Source of the DNA: Boseongicola sp. SB0665_bin_10 | GTDB lineage: Bacteria > Pseudomonadota > Alphaproteobacteria > Rhodobacterales > Rhodobacteraceae | Assembly: GCA_009838075.1 (NCBI GenBank) | Contig: VXSG01000044.1 | Coordinates: 26,545 to 90,544, forward strand | DNA length: 64,000 bases | Direction of reading: 5' to 3' | In this document: piece after piece, positions 56,278-64,000 of the stretch | How positions within the stretch are numbered: the first letter of the stretch is position 1 | How the letters are laid out: each line of letters starts with the position of its first letter | The notes under the pieces: generated by a model | Database searches by the model: none | What the model was told of the DNA's origin: nothing | What the model saw: the letters and a program-made list of their open reading frames with translations, nothing else | Position numbers and translations under genes: made by a program

Positions 56278-57756
56278 TCAAAGGAATGCAGTCTCCTCGA
56301 AGCTGCGCAGCTTGCGGGAATGTATGCGTTCCAGCGGCATCTCGCGGAGTCTTTCCATGGCACGTATGCCTACCAGGAGATGTTGCGCAACCTGCGTCTT
56401 GTAGAAATCTGACGCCATTCCCGGCAGCTTCAGCTCGCCATGCAACGGCTTGTCGGAGACGCAGAGCAACGTGCCATAGGGCACGCGAAACCTGAATCCA
56501 TTGGCCGCGATGGTCGCGGACTCCATGTCGAGCGCGATGGCGCGGCTCTGGCTCAGCCGCTGAACCGGTCCGGACTGGTCCCGAAGTTCCCAGTTCCTGT
56601 TGTCGATCGTGGCAACAGTGCCGGTTCGCATGATCTGCTTGAGGTCGTAGCCTTCGTATCTGGTCACGTCCGCGACCGCGTCTTCCAGCGCCACCTGGAT
56701 TTCCGCGAGCGCCGGAATGGGCATCCAGACCGGCAGGTCGTCATCCAGGACATGGTCCTCGCGCAGGTATCCGTGCGCCAGGACGAAATCCCCGAGTTGC
56801 TGCGAATTCCGAAGCCCCGCGCAATGTCCGAGCATCAGCCACGCATGGGGTCGCAGCACCGCAATATGGTCGGTGGCCGTCTTCGCGTTCGACGGACCCA
56901 CGCCGATGTTCACCAAGGTTATGCCGGCGCGGTCTGGGCGCTTGAGATGAAACGCCGGCATCTGGGGCAGGTTGGCGGGACGGTCGAGCGGCGCATCGGC
57001 GGAAGTGATCTCGAAGTTGCCCGGACCAACGAAAGACGTGTATCCGCTGTCCGGGTCGGCAAGCATCTTGCGCGCAAAGGCCTCGAATTCGTCCACGTAG
57101 AACTGGTAGTTCGTGAACAGAACGTAGTTCTGGAAGTGATCGGCATTCGTCGCCATGTAGTGGGACAGCCGCGCCAGGGAGTAGTCGATCCTCTGGGCCG
57201 TGAACGGCGCCAGGGGATGCGATCCGTCCTCATAGGTGAAGCCGTGGCCATTGACGATGTCGTCGTTGATCGTTGCAAGTTCCGGCACGTCGAAGACGTT
57301 GCGCAGCGACTGTTCCACGGTGCCGCCCTTCGGAATCTGGAGCGACCCGCCGCTGCCGACGGCAAAGTGCACGGGGATCGGTGTCGTCGAGACCCCGACC
57401 TGCACCGGGACCTTGTGGTGCTCGATCAGGAGCCCGATCTGCTGGATCAGGTAGTTCCCGAACAGCTCCGGGCGCGTGATGGTCGTGGAATAGCGCCCCG
57501 GTTCGATCACGTGGCCAAAGCTCAGCCGCGTGTCCTTCGTCGCGTAGATCTTGGTCGTCAGCCGCAGCTCCGGGTAATATGCGCGCATGCGACGGCGCGG
57601 CATGCCGTTGGCGACGGCGTCATCGAAGCGACCGCGCAGAAACCCGGCGGACACCTGGTACAGGTGAACCAGTCGCTCGACCGCGTCCCCGGCGTTGGCA
57701 AATTCCTCGAATTCCGGAAATTCCGGCGTCTCGATGTGCTGGTTCTCGCCTGTCAT
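56278..57756 (-). CDS. amn: AMP nucleosidase
   Basis: Splits AMP to adenine and ribose 5-phosphate. The 492-residue length is the family norm. Visible parts: N-terminal domain (FRYPELRLTT-like RAYYPELRLTTKIYAT), STTITRPELFGNYLIQQI, and the C-terminal nucleosidase domain with NIGVGPSNAKTATDHIAVLR, LMLGHCAGLRNSQ, and ALDMESATIAANGFRF, which carries the catalytic acidic residues. Its start overlaps the stop of the adenine deaminase gene (ATGA), so AMP is split and the released adenine deaminated by a coupled pair. Confidence 0.95.
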   Translation of the reverse strand: MTGENQHIETPEFPEFEEFANAGDAVERLVHLYQVSAGFLRGRFDDAVANGMPRRRMRAYYPELRLTTKIYATKDTRLSFGHVIEPGRYSTTITRPELFGNYLIQQIGLLIEHHKVPVQVGVSTTPIPVHFAVGSGGSLQIPKGGTVEQSLRNVFDVPELATINDDIVNGHGFTYEDGSHPLAPFTAQRIDYSLARLSHYMATNADHFQNYVLFTNYQFYVDEFEAFARKMLADPDSGYTSFVGPGNFEITSADAPLDRPANLPQMPAFHLKRPDRAGITLVNIGVGPSNAKTATDHIAVLRPHAWLMLGHCAGLRNSQQLGDFVLAHGYLREDHVLDDDLPVWMPIPALAEIQVALEDAVADVTRYEGYDLKQIMRTGTVATIDNRNWELRDQSGPVQRLSQSRAIALDMESATIAANGFRFRVPYGTLLCVSDKPLHGELKLPGMASDFYKTQVAQHLLVGIRAMERLREMPLERIHSRKLRSFEETAFL

Positions 57757-59552
57757 GCCGCGTCCTCGAAGAGCCCGGTCACTTCGAACCGGTCAACATC
57801 GACCAGTCCCACGTCCGAGATGCGCAGGGCGGGGATCACCACCAGGGCCAGGAGCGAGTGCTGCATGAAGGCATTGTTCAGTTCACAGCCGCACGCCGCC
57901 ATCGCGGCCACCATCCGTTCCGCCCTTGCTGCAACTTCACGGGCCGGGCTGCCTGACATGAGCCCGGCGATCGGCAGTTCGACGAGAGCAATCTCCGCTC
58001 CATCCTTCCAGACCGTCACGCCTCCTCCAACCTCGCCCAGCCGGTTGGCGGCCGCCGCCATGCAGGCGCGATCGGTGCCAACGACAATCATGTGGTGGCT
58101 GTCATGCGCCACGGTCGAGGCCATGGCCATGCGCCCGGTGTAGCCGAACCCGGAGACGAAACCGTTCACGACCCGTCCGGTGGCCCTATGCCGTTCCACG
58201 AGCGCGATCTGCGCCACGCCGTCCCGTGCCTCCACCACCCCGTCAATGACCGGCAACCTTGCCTTCAACGCCTCGGTAGGCGCCTGGTTCTCGACGACGC
58301 CGATCACCTTCGCGACCACGCTGTCTGTTGCCTGCGGAGCCTTCACCTCGAAATCTTCGGCCGCGAGCGACCGGCCCAGATGCACGGTCGCTCGTGTCTC
58401 CGGCGGCCAGTCAAGATGCGGACATTCGACTTTCAACTCGCCTGCTTCGGCGACCGTCACGCCGCGCGCGATCACGTGTTCGATCGGCAGCGATTCCAGG
58501 TCGGAAGTCAGGATCACGTCCGCCCGCCGGCCGGGAGCGATCGAGCCGAGCTCGCGCTCAAGCCCGAAATGCGTCGCCGTGTTCACTGTCGCCATCTGGA
58601 GCGCGACCAGGGGATCGGCGCCGCATTCGATGGCGTGGCGAACAACGCGATTCATGTGGCCGTCGTTCACGAGCGTGCCCGAATGGCAGTCATCCGTGCA
58701 GAGAATGAAGTTTCTCGGGTCAAGGCCGTGTTCGGTCACGGCCGTGATCTGGCTTTCGACGTCGTGCCAGGCGCTCCCGAGGCGCAGCATTGCCCGCATG
58801 CCCTGACGCGCCCGGGCGATCGCGTCGGTCTCTGCCGTCCCCTCGTGGTCGTCCGCTGCACCGCCCGCGGCATATGCGTGAAAGGGCACGCCAAGATCGG
58901 GACTCGCATAATGCCCGCCCACCGTCCGCCCTGCCGCCTGCGTCGCAGCGATTTCGGCAAGCATTTTCGGATCCCCGGCGATGACGCCGGGGAAGTTCAT
59001 CATCTCGCCCAGCCCCACGATTCCGGGCCATCCCATGGCTTCCGTCACGTCGGCAGCCGTGATTTCGTGGCCCGTGGTTTCCAGGCCGGGCGCCGACGGC
59101 GCGCAGGAGGGCATTTGCGTGAAAATGTTGATCGGCTGAAGCAGCGACTCGTCGTGCATCAACCGGACCCCCTTGAGCCCGAGCACGTTGGCGATCTCGT
59201 GCGGATCATGGAACATGGTCGTCGTGCCGTGGGGAATGACGGCGGCGGCGAACCCTGCCGGCGTCAGCATGCCGCTCTCGATGTGCATGTGGCCGTCGCA
59301 GAGACCGGGTATCAGGTAGCGTCCATCGGCGTCAATCAGCCTGGTGTCGTCGCCAATCGTGTGCGAGGCATCCGGACCGACATAGGCAAACCGGCCGACG
59401 GCAATGGCGACGTCCCATCCGTCAAGCACCTCGCGTGACTGAACATTGACGACCTTTCCGCACCGAATCACGAGATCGGCAGGTTCGCGTCCGGCGGCCA
59501 CCGCCACCAGGCGGGCACCGGACTTCGCCCAGGACTCCAGGGAATGAATCAT
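57753..59552 (-). CDS. ade: Adenine deaminase
   Basis: Converts adenine to hypoxanthine, an amidohydrolase of 599 residues. The metal-binding motif is GLCDGHMHIESGML, followed by TMFHDPHEIANVLG, GEMMNFPGV, HY and the ICTDDCHSGTLVNDGHMN stretch with catalytic aspartates, then C-terminal parts GFGYTGRMAMASTVAHDSHH and GCELNNAFMQ. It lies upstream of and overlaps amn on the minus strand. Together they move AMP into hypoxanthine salvage. Confidence 0.95.
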   Translation of the reverse strand: MIHSLESWAKSGARLVAVAAGREPADLVIRCGKVVNVQSREVLDGWDVAIAVGRFAYVGPDASHTIGDDTRLIDADGRYLIPGLCDGHMHIESGMLTPAGFAAAVIPHGTTTMFHDPHEIANVLGLKGVRLMHDESLLQPINIFTQMPSCAPSAPGLETTGHEITAADVTEAMGWPGIVGLGEMMNFPGVIAGDPKMLAEIAATQAAGRTVGGHYASPDLGVPFHAYAAGGAADDHEGTAETDAIARARQGMRAMLRLGSAWHDVESQITAVTEHGLDPRNFILCTDDCHSGTLVNDGHMNRVVRHAIECGADPLVALQMATVNTATHFGLERELGSIAPGRRADVILTSDLESLPIEHVIARGVTVAEAGELKVECPHLDWPPETRATVHLGRSLAAEDFEVKAPQATDSVVAKVIGVVENQAPTEALKARLPVIDGVVEARDGVAQIALVERHRATGRVVNGFVSGFGYTGRMAMASTVAHDSHHMIVVGTDRACMAAAANRLGEVGGGVTVWKDGAEIALVELPIAGLMSGSPAREVAARAERMVAAMAACGCELNNAFMQHSLLALVVIPALRISDVGLVDVDRFEVTGLFEDAA

Positions 59553-59724
59553 TCCTGGAATCTACACCCATCGCGCAGGAACGGCGACCCCTGACGACCA
59601 GATGTCGCAATTGAGCGCGAATCGCGACGATCTCGATCGGACCATCGAAGCCGTCGCACGGCGCAAGCAAGACAGGGGTCCACGTCAACGAGGCCGCTCT
59701 TGCCTGGAATCGGGAGACATCACA

Positions 59725-60717
59725 TTGGCCGACACCTTCAACGACCCGGAATCCGATCGCTGGAACCATCACCCTGGCAAGGTTCAGCTGAGTCCGTTCT
59801 TTGCATGGCCGCCCAGGCCCATGGACAGCCTGAAGTGGCTCTCCGGCGCGTGGCTTGTCCTCTCGACAACCACGCTTGCCCTTGTCCTGGCTGGTCTCGC
59901 CTACGTGACGCTGCTGCCCCCGCTCGCGGAAATGGCTTCGCTTTCCCCGAACTGGGTCCTTCGCCTCTGGCTTGCCAACCTGATCCCGCATTGCGTGCTG
60001 GCCGGCACGCTTCACTGGTGGCTGCACATGCGTCGCGGGCAGGAGCGGCGCACGAAATTCGACACTCGCGAGCAGGCGCGGGACAACGGCACGTTCACCT
60101 TCCGGAGCCAGGTGCGCGACAACATGTTCTGGACGGTCGCAAGCGGCATTACGCTCTGGACATTCATGCAGGCGCTCGTCTTCTGGGCGATGGCCAACGG
60201 GCTCGCTCCCAAGGCGTTCTTCCCGTCGAATCCGGTCTGGTTCGCGCTGTGGTTCGTGCTCATTCCAATCTGGTCCAGCCTTCATTTCTACTGGATACAC
60301 CGTTTGCTGCACTGGCCGCCGCTCTACCGGATCGCCCATGCGCTCCATCACAGGAACGTAAATGTCGGACCGTGGTCGGGCATCTCGATGCATCCGGTCG
60401 AACACCTGCTCTTCTACACCAATTTCCTCATTCACCTCGTCGTGCCGTCGCACCCGCTCCACATCATGTTCCACGGGTACATGCAGTCGGTTCACCCGAT
60501 CTTTTCGCACTCGGGATTCGAGAAGCTCATCGTGTCCGACAAGGATCGCGCGCGGATGGGCGATTTCTTCCACCAGCTCCACCACAGGTATTTCGAGTGC
60601 AACTACGGTACCGTCGACATGCCCTGGGATCGCTGGTTCGGCTCGTTTCACGATGGAACGGCCAAGGCCACCGAAACGACGCGGAACCGGAAGAGCCGCA
60701 TGCACGCGGGGGCTTGA
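59725..60717 (+). CDS. Fatty acid hydroxylase/sterol desaturase family protein
   Basis: Membrane-bound di-iron enzyme of about 330 residues. Histidine boxes: LHFYWIHRLLH, IAHALHHRNVNVG, and FFHQLHHRYFECNYG, with membrane spans at about 35-58, 78-100 and 140-180. The family hydroxylates or desaturates lipids such as hopanoids, carotenoids or ornithine lipids; the substrate here is unknown. The TTG at 59725 follows CGGGAGACATCAC and matches relatives starting just before D-W-N-H; ATG 59602 upstream and ATG 59821 downstream are alternatives. It is divergent from ade. Confidence 0.87.
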   Translation: MADTFNDPESDRWNHHPGKVQLSPFFAWPPRPMDSLKWLSGAWLVLSTTTLALVLAGLAYVTLLPPLAEMASLSPNWVLRLWLANLIPHCVLAGTLHWWLHMRRGQERRTKFDTREQARDNGTFTFRSQVRDNMFWTVASGITLWTFMQALVFWAMANGLAPKAFFPSNPVWFALWFVLIPIWSSLHFYWIHRLLHWPPLYRIAHALHHRNVNVGPWSGISMHPVEHLLFYTNFLIHLVVPSHPLHIMFHGYMQSVHPIFSHSGFEKLIVSDKDRARMGDFFHQLHHRYFECNYGTVDMPWDRWFGSFHDGTAKATETTRNRKSRMHAGA

Positions 60718-60747
60718 TCCCGGCCGGGATCGAACCATCCTGACCGG

Positions 60748-61614
60748 ATGAAGAACACGCTTCTTTCCATCGGGCACGGATTCTCGGCACGGGCCCTTGC
60801 CCGGCTGCTGCTTGGCAAGGGATGGCGAGTCATCGGCACCACGCGAAGCGCCGAGAAGGCGGACACGCTTCGCGGCGAAGGGGTGGACGCCCTCAAATGG
60901 CCGGGCGAGCCGCTTCCTCTTGCGGAAGCAACGCATCTCCTTGTTTCGGTTGCGCCCGTCGGGTCCGGCGACCCTGTGCTCGAGCTGGCCGGAAACCAGA
61001 TCAGCGCAGCGCGGCATTTGCAGTGGGCTGGATACCTTTCCACGACGGCCGTGTACGGCGACCACAAGGGGGGCTGGGTCGACGAAACCACGCCACTCGC
61101 GCCCAGCACCGAACGCGGAAAGGCCCGCGCAAGGGCGGAATCGCTCTGGGCGGCGCTCGGCCTGCCCCTGCACATCTTCCGGCTTGCCGGAATCTACGGG
61201 CCCGGCCGAGGACCCCTGGCAAAGGTCCGTCGCGGCACCGCACGGAGGATCGTCAAGGAGGGGCAGGTGTTCAGCCGGATCCATGTCGAGGACATCGCGG
61301 CAGTGCTTGCGGCATCGATCGAGCGGCCCAATCCTGGCGCGATCTACAACGTCTGTGACGACAGCCCGTCACCACCGGACGACGTGATCGAGCACGCCGC
61401 CCGGCTGCTTGGGCTTCCCTTGCCGCCCACCGTCGACCTCGACTCTGCCGAGGTCTCGCCCATGGCAAGGAGCTTCTACGCCGAGTCGAAGCGGGTGCGG
61501 AACAACCGGATCAAGGACGAACTCGGCGTTACCCTCAAGTATCCCGACTACAGGTCGGGGCTCGCAGCCCTGCTGGACGCGGAGGCAGACAAGGACTCTT
61601 CGAGCGGATGCTGA
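60748..61614 (+). CDS. NAD-dependent epimerase/dehydratase (atypical SDR, YeeZ-like)
   Basis: 288 residues. The N-terminal nucleotide motif is LLSIGHGFSARALARLLLGKG (a GxGxxG variant), with STTAVYGDHKGGWVDE, FRLAGIYGPGRGPLAKVR, and HVEDIAAVLAASIER, as in the YeeZ/HSCARG type of extended SDR. The catalytic YxxxK is not evident, as is common in this subgroup. ATG 60748 is 30 bases after the desaturase-family stop. The gene ends at the border of the mobile region. Confidence 0.87.
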   Translation: MKNTLLSIGHGFSARALARLLLGKGWRVIGTTRSAEKADTLRGEGVDALKWPGEPLPLAEATHLLVSVAPVGSGDPVLELAGNQISAARHLQWAGYLSTTAVYGDHKGGWVDETTPLAPSTERGKARARAESLWAALGLPLHIFRLAGIYGPGRGPLAKVRRGTARRIVKEGQVFSRIHVEDIAAVLAASIERPNPGAIYNVCDDSPSPPDDVIEHAARLLGLPLPPTVDLDSAEVSPMARSFYAESKRVRNNRIKDELGVTLKYPDYRSGLAALLDAEADKDSSSGC

Positions 61615-61761
61615 AAGGGATACCTAACCCGGCAAAGCCGGAACCAAATCCTTCCGAGATGATATGCTGGATCCTGCGTCCTTGCGAGGGAGTTGGATCA
61701 TGGCATGCCCATTTGTCGAGCGTCACCAGGCTCTCTGCCGGACATCGGCCATGCCCGGGCG

Positions 61762-62218
61762 ATGGAGAGCCGGCTGCGCATCCACCAGGTTCGGTTGGCG
61801 GACTACCCGCGCTGGGCCGAGCCGATGCGCGAGGAGATCCGTGACAACGCCATGAAGGTTGCTGCAGAGGCCGGTGTCCAGATCGAGTTCATCCGCAGGC
61901 TCAAGGCCTTTCGCAAGGAGGATCGGGTCAAGAGGGTCCTCGAGGAGCGCGGTGACGCGCCGGGCCACGGCACATCTTTTCGGCGATGGAGAGCTGAACG
62001 TCGTTCCGCCACTGGCGGGATCCGAAGTCCGGCATCGTTGCGCGGGTCGAATGCACCACCAACGATGCCTCGTTCATCAAGCTTCACCGCGACGTGAAAC
62101 AGCGCGACGGAACCTCCGCGTTCAAGCTCGCCCCCTTGCGCAAGTCGATCTACAGCCTGCGCGACCTCGCCACCTGCATGATATATGTTGCGGTCCGGGA
62201 TATGTTGCGAAGCTTTCG
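61762..62218 (+). pseudogene. Conserved protein of unknown function, frameshifted and stop-interrupted
   Basis: The first frame (ATG 61762) gives AMREEIRDNA-like PMREEIRDNAMKVAAEAGVQ, EFIRRLKAFRKEDRVKRVLE, RGDAPG, then breaks near 61970. The coding signal moves to another frame as HIFSAMES, a TGA at 61995-61997, and TSFRHWRDPKSGIVARVECTT, DASFIKLHRDVKQRDGT, APLRKSIYSLRDLA. The two parts join as a family I recall only as unnamed proteins with a RGDAPGLVHIFSAMESC core. So this is a decayed copy, probably part of a mobile segment. End is uncertain. Confidence 0.5.
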
Positions 62219-62263
62219 CATCGGCCTGCCACGCTTGGGGAACCCTCCGTCTGGCCGCAACAT
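62183..62263. repeat. Direct and inverted repeats next to the recombinase gene
   Basis: ATATGTTGCG occurs at 62183-62192 and again at 62200-62209 in the same direction, and CCGCAACAT (62255-62263) is the inverted match of ATGTTGCGG (62185-62193). This array directly precedes the end of the tyrosine recombinase gene and could be its recombination site or the element end. A short match, so only suggestive. Confidence 0.35.
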
Positions 62264-62275
62264 AATCTTTTGCGG

Positions 62276-63295
62276 TCAGAGCGTGTCAAGGAAGGCCGGC
62301 AGCCCCGTGTCCTCCTTCCAGGGACGGTCGGGCCCTTCTTCCGTCGCGTCGCACAGCGCCATCGCCCTTGCCTTCGTCTCAAGATCGATCTCGGCGTAGA
62401 CATTGGTGGTGTCGAGGCTCTCATGACCCTGCCATGCACGGATCGTGTTCAGGTCGATCCTGGACTTGAGCATGACGCAGGCGCTCGAATGGAGAATCAG
62501 GTGAGGCGTCACTCTCCTCCCTTCCAGCTCCGGCACGCGGGCGGCACAGCGTTCCACGAGCCGGTAGACCCCGAACCGGGTGTACGGTCTCCGCTGCCGG
62601 CTGAGGAAGACGGCATCGCCGTCGGCCCGGCCTTGCAGCAGGCCGGAAAGCGCGCGCTCGGTCCGGGGCCAGAGCGGACACTGCCGGCGCTTTCCGCCCT
62701 TGCCGTGGATCGTCACGAGCGCATGGCGGCCGTCGCGCCGCCCGATCTCCAGGTCTCCCTTCACGAGGCCGGTCGCCTCGGAGACGCGCACCGCGGAGTT
62801 GAAGAGGAACAGCAGCAGGGCGTGTTCCGTCAGGCCGCGTCGGGTGCCGCGGTCGGGGACCTTGATGAGCGCCTCCATCTCCGCCTTGCTCAGCCAGCCG
62901 ACCGGCTGCGGCGTCGCCTTCTTCAAGGCGATCGAGCGGATCCCGGCGCTCCATTCCAGGCGGGCGGGGTCGCGGCTGGCGACGAAACGGGCGAAGGCCC
63001 GGACCGCGGTCAGTCGCTGGTTGCGGGTTTGCACGGAGCAGCCGCGGCCTTCCTCCAGGTGGGCAAGGAACTCGAGCACGCGCCGGGGCGTGAGATCGTC
63101 CAGCGCGATCCGCTCGGCCGGCTTGCGGGCCTTTGCGCCCACGAACGGGACCAGCAGCTTGAAGGTGTCGCGGTAGCTGAGCTGGGTGTTGCGCGCGAGG
63201 TTGCGCTCGGTGACGACGTGCTCGGCCAGGGGCCGAGCGTGCGATGTGCCCGATCTGCTCTTCCTTAGTGGTTGATGCAAAACAAAGGAGTCCAT
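62276..63295 (-). CDS. Tyrosine-type site-specific recombinase, catalytic arginine replaced
   Basis: 339-residue phage-integrase-family protein. N-terminal SAM-like domain: LARNTQLSYRDTFKLLVPF; catalytic domain: LFNSAVRVSEATGL (first Arg), IHGKGGKRRQCPL (Lys), VTPHLILHSSACVMLKS (box II), WQGHESLDTTNVYAE with the His and tyrosine nucleophile. In box II the usual HxLRH reads HLILH, so the second catalytic arginine is missing; this predicts weak or no activity. ATG 63295 is used; the open frame continues to 63364. It lies against the IS630 transposase, transcribed apart. Confidence 0.82.
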   Translation of the reverse strand: MDSFVLHQPLRKSRSGTSHARPLAEHVVTERNLARNTQLSYRDTFKLLVPFVGAKARKPAERIALDDLTPRRVLEFLAHLEEGRGCSVQTRNQRLTAVRAFARFVASRDPARLEWSAGIRSIALKKATPQPVGWLSKAEMEALIKVPDRGTRRGLTEHALLLFLFNSAVRVSEATGLVKGDLEIGRRDGRHALVTIHGKGGKRRQCPLWPRTERALSGLLQGRADGDAVFLSRQRRPYTRFGVYRLVERCAARVPELEGRRVTPHLILHSSACVMLKSRIDLNTIRAWQGHESLDTTNVYAEIDLETKARAMALCDATEEGPDRPWKEDTGLPAFLDTL

Positions 63296-63363
63296 TCTCT
63301 CGCGAGGCGTGATACTGTCCTCCCCGCCGCCGTCATGCGGCCAATGACAGGGAGACAGGAGCA

Positions 63364-64000
63364 ATGGGCAGGAAGTCGACGCGACAGGAAATCGAACTCT
63401 CGGACGGAGACCGCGAGCGTCTCGAAGGGATCGTCAACAACCCGAAGAGCCTGCAGAAGCACGTGTGGCGGGCCCGCATCGTCCTGGCGCTCGGCTCGGG
63501 CCGCGGGCTGGCCGAGACCATGCGGCGGACGGGCATGTCGAAGCCGACGGTCTGGCGCTGGTGGGACCGCTTCCTCGCCGAGGGCGTCGACGGGCTTCTC
63601 CGGGACGCCACCCGCCCTCCGGGGAGGAAGCCGGTCTCCGAGGACCGGGTGAAGGCCGTGGTCGCGCTGGCGATGTCGCCGCCCCCGGAACACGCCCGGC
63701 ACTGGACGCTCAAGGCCCTGGCCGAGGAAATGGGCGACATGGTCATCTCCACGGTTCGCAACATCCTCCTCCGTCACGGCCTCAGGCCGCACCAGGTGAA
63801 GACCTTCAAGGTCTCGCGCGATCCGAGGTTCGAGATCAAGGTGCGCGACGTCGTCGGCCTCTACGTCGACCCGCCCGACCACGCGGTGGTGCTTTCGGTT
63901 GACGAGAAGACGCAGATCCAGGCGCTCGGGCGGACGCAGAGGCCGCTGCCCATGAAGCCGGGCCATGCCGAGACGAGGACGCACGACTGCAGGCGGAACG
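63364..64000 (+). mobile_element. IS630-family transposase, cut by the window edge
   Basis: The first 212 codons of an IS630-type DDE transposase run off the right end. The helix-turn-helix region is AETMRRTGMSKPTVWRWWDR, then FLAEGVDGLLRDATRPPGRK, a winged-helix part (ALAEEMGDMVISTVRNILLR) and the first catalytic Asp in VVLSVDEKTQIQAL. The ATG at 63364 follows ACAGGAGC. No terminal inverted repeats could be delimited because the right end is missing. The insertion lies 68 bases from the start of the tyrosine recombinase. Confidence 0.9.

Noticed and set aside
59422..61284. 620-codon minus-strand open frame opposite the desaturase-family and SDR genes
   Set aside because: Covers two real genes on the other strand and the start of ade; shadow composition.

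Overview
The window is from a GC-rich alphaproteobacterium, most likely a marine member of the Rhodobacterales (Roseobacter-like). This is inferred from gene content, not from a search. The markers are a DddP-type DMSP lyase, a SoeABC-like sulfite dehydrogenase, a methylsuccinyl-CoA dehydrogenase of the ethylmalonyl-CoA pathway, polyhydroxybutyrate genes, LIV-type transport and many toxin-antitoxin pairs. Most genes lie in short overlapping runs with GTGA or ATGA junctions.

Layout. 0-1.2 kb: start of a lytic transglycosylase and dapA. 1.6-10.5 kb: a complete branched-chain-type ABC importer (binding protein, two permeases, two ATPases), then an aldehyde dehydrogenase, a coniferyl-alcohol-dehydrogenase-like SDR and a flotillin. 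10.8-12.7 kb: two tandem HicAB toxin-antitoxin copies and a frame-broken gene. 12.8-23.5 kb: potassium channel, cytochrome P450, and housekeeping genes (smpB, greA, ETF-QO, a TPR protein, ispE, polyprenyl synthase, DUF2007, trmN6-like, DUF465). 23.8-25.8 kb: phaB and phaA. 25.9-32.3 kb: SoeCBA-like molybdoenzyme with a divergent TPP enzyme. 32.6-34.6 kb: lower-GC patch with a TauD-like dioxygenase and a VapBC pair. 34.7-42.2 kb: LacI regulator, tRNA-Arg(CCT), a membrane-anchored winged-helix protein, exported proteins, a MalY/PatB-type lyase, def-fmt and dddP. 42.4-46.2 kb: FitAB-like TA pair, IS605 remnant, GST, a decayed TauE copy and an intact TauE/SafE exporter. 46.3-53.4 kb: mcd, an eroded area with an IS21-like remnant and a truncated GAF gene, recO, manganese pyrophosphatase, a HAD hydrolase and a DMT exporter. 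53.4-55.7 kb: a small lower-GC module of two DUF488 genes and a broken dual-OB-type gene, bracketed by identical 24-bp direct repeats. 55.8-61.6 kb: HU, AMP nucleosidase plus adenine deaminase, a fatty acid hydroxylase/sterol desaturase-family protein and an SDR. 61.7-64 kb: mobile DNA (pseudogene, tyrosine recombinase, IS630 transposase running off the edge).

Two themes stand out. First, organic sulfur: DddP, SoeABC-like, TauE/SafE and TauD-like genes are all present, consistent with marine sulfur cycling, although they are not one operon. Second, the accessory patches carry toxin-antitoxin pairs, IS remnants and broken genes, so this genome is actively exchanging and eroding DNA. The best candidate for an undescribed system is the DUF488/DUF488/dual-OB module at 53.4-55.7 kb.
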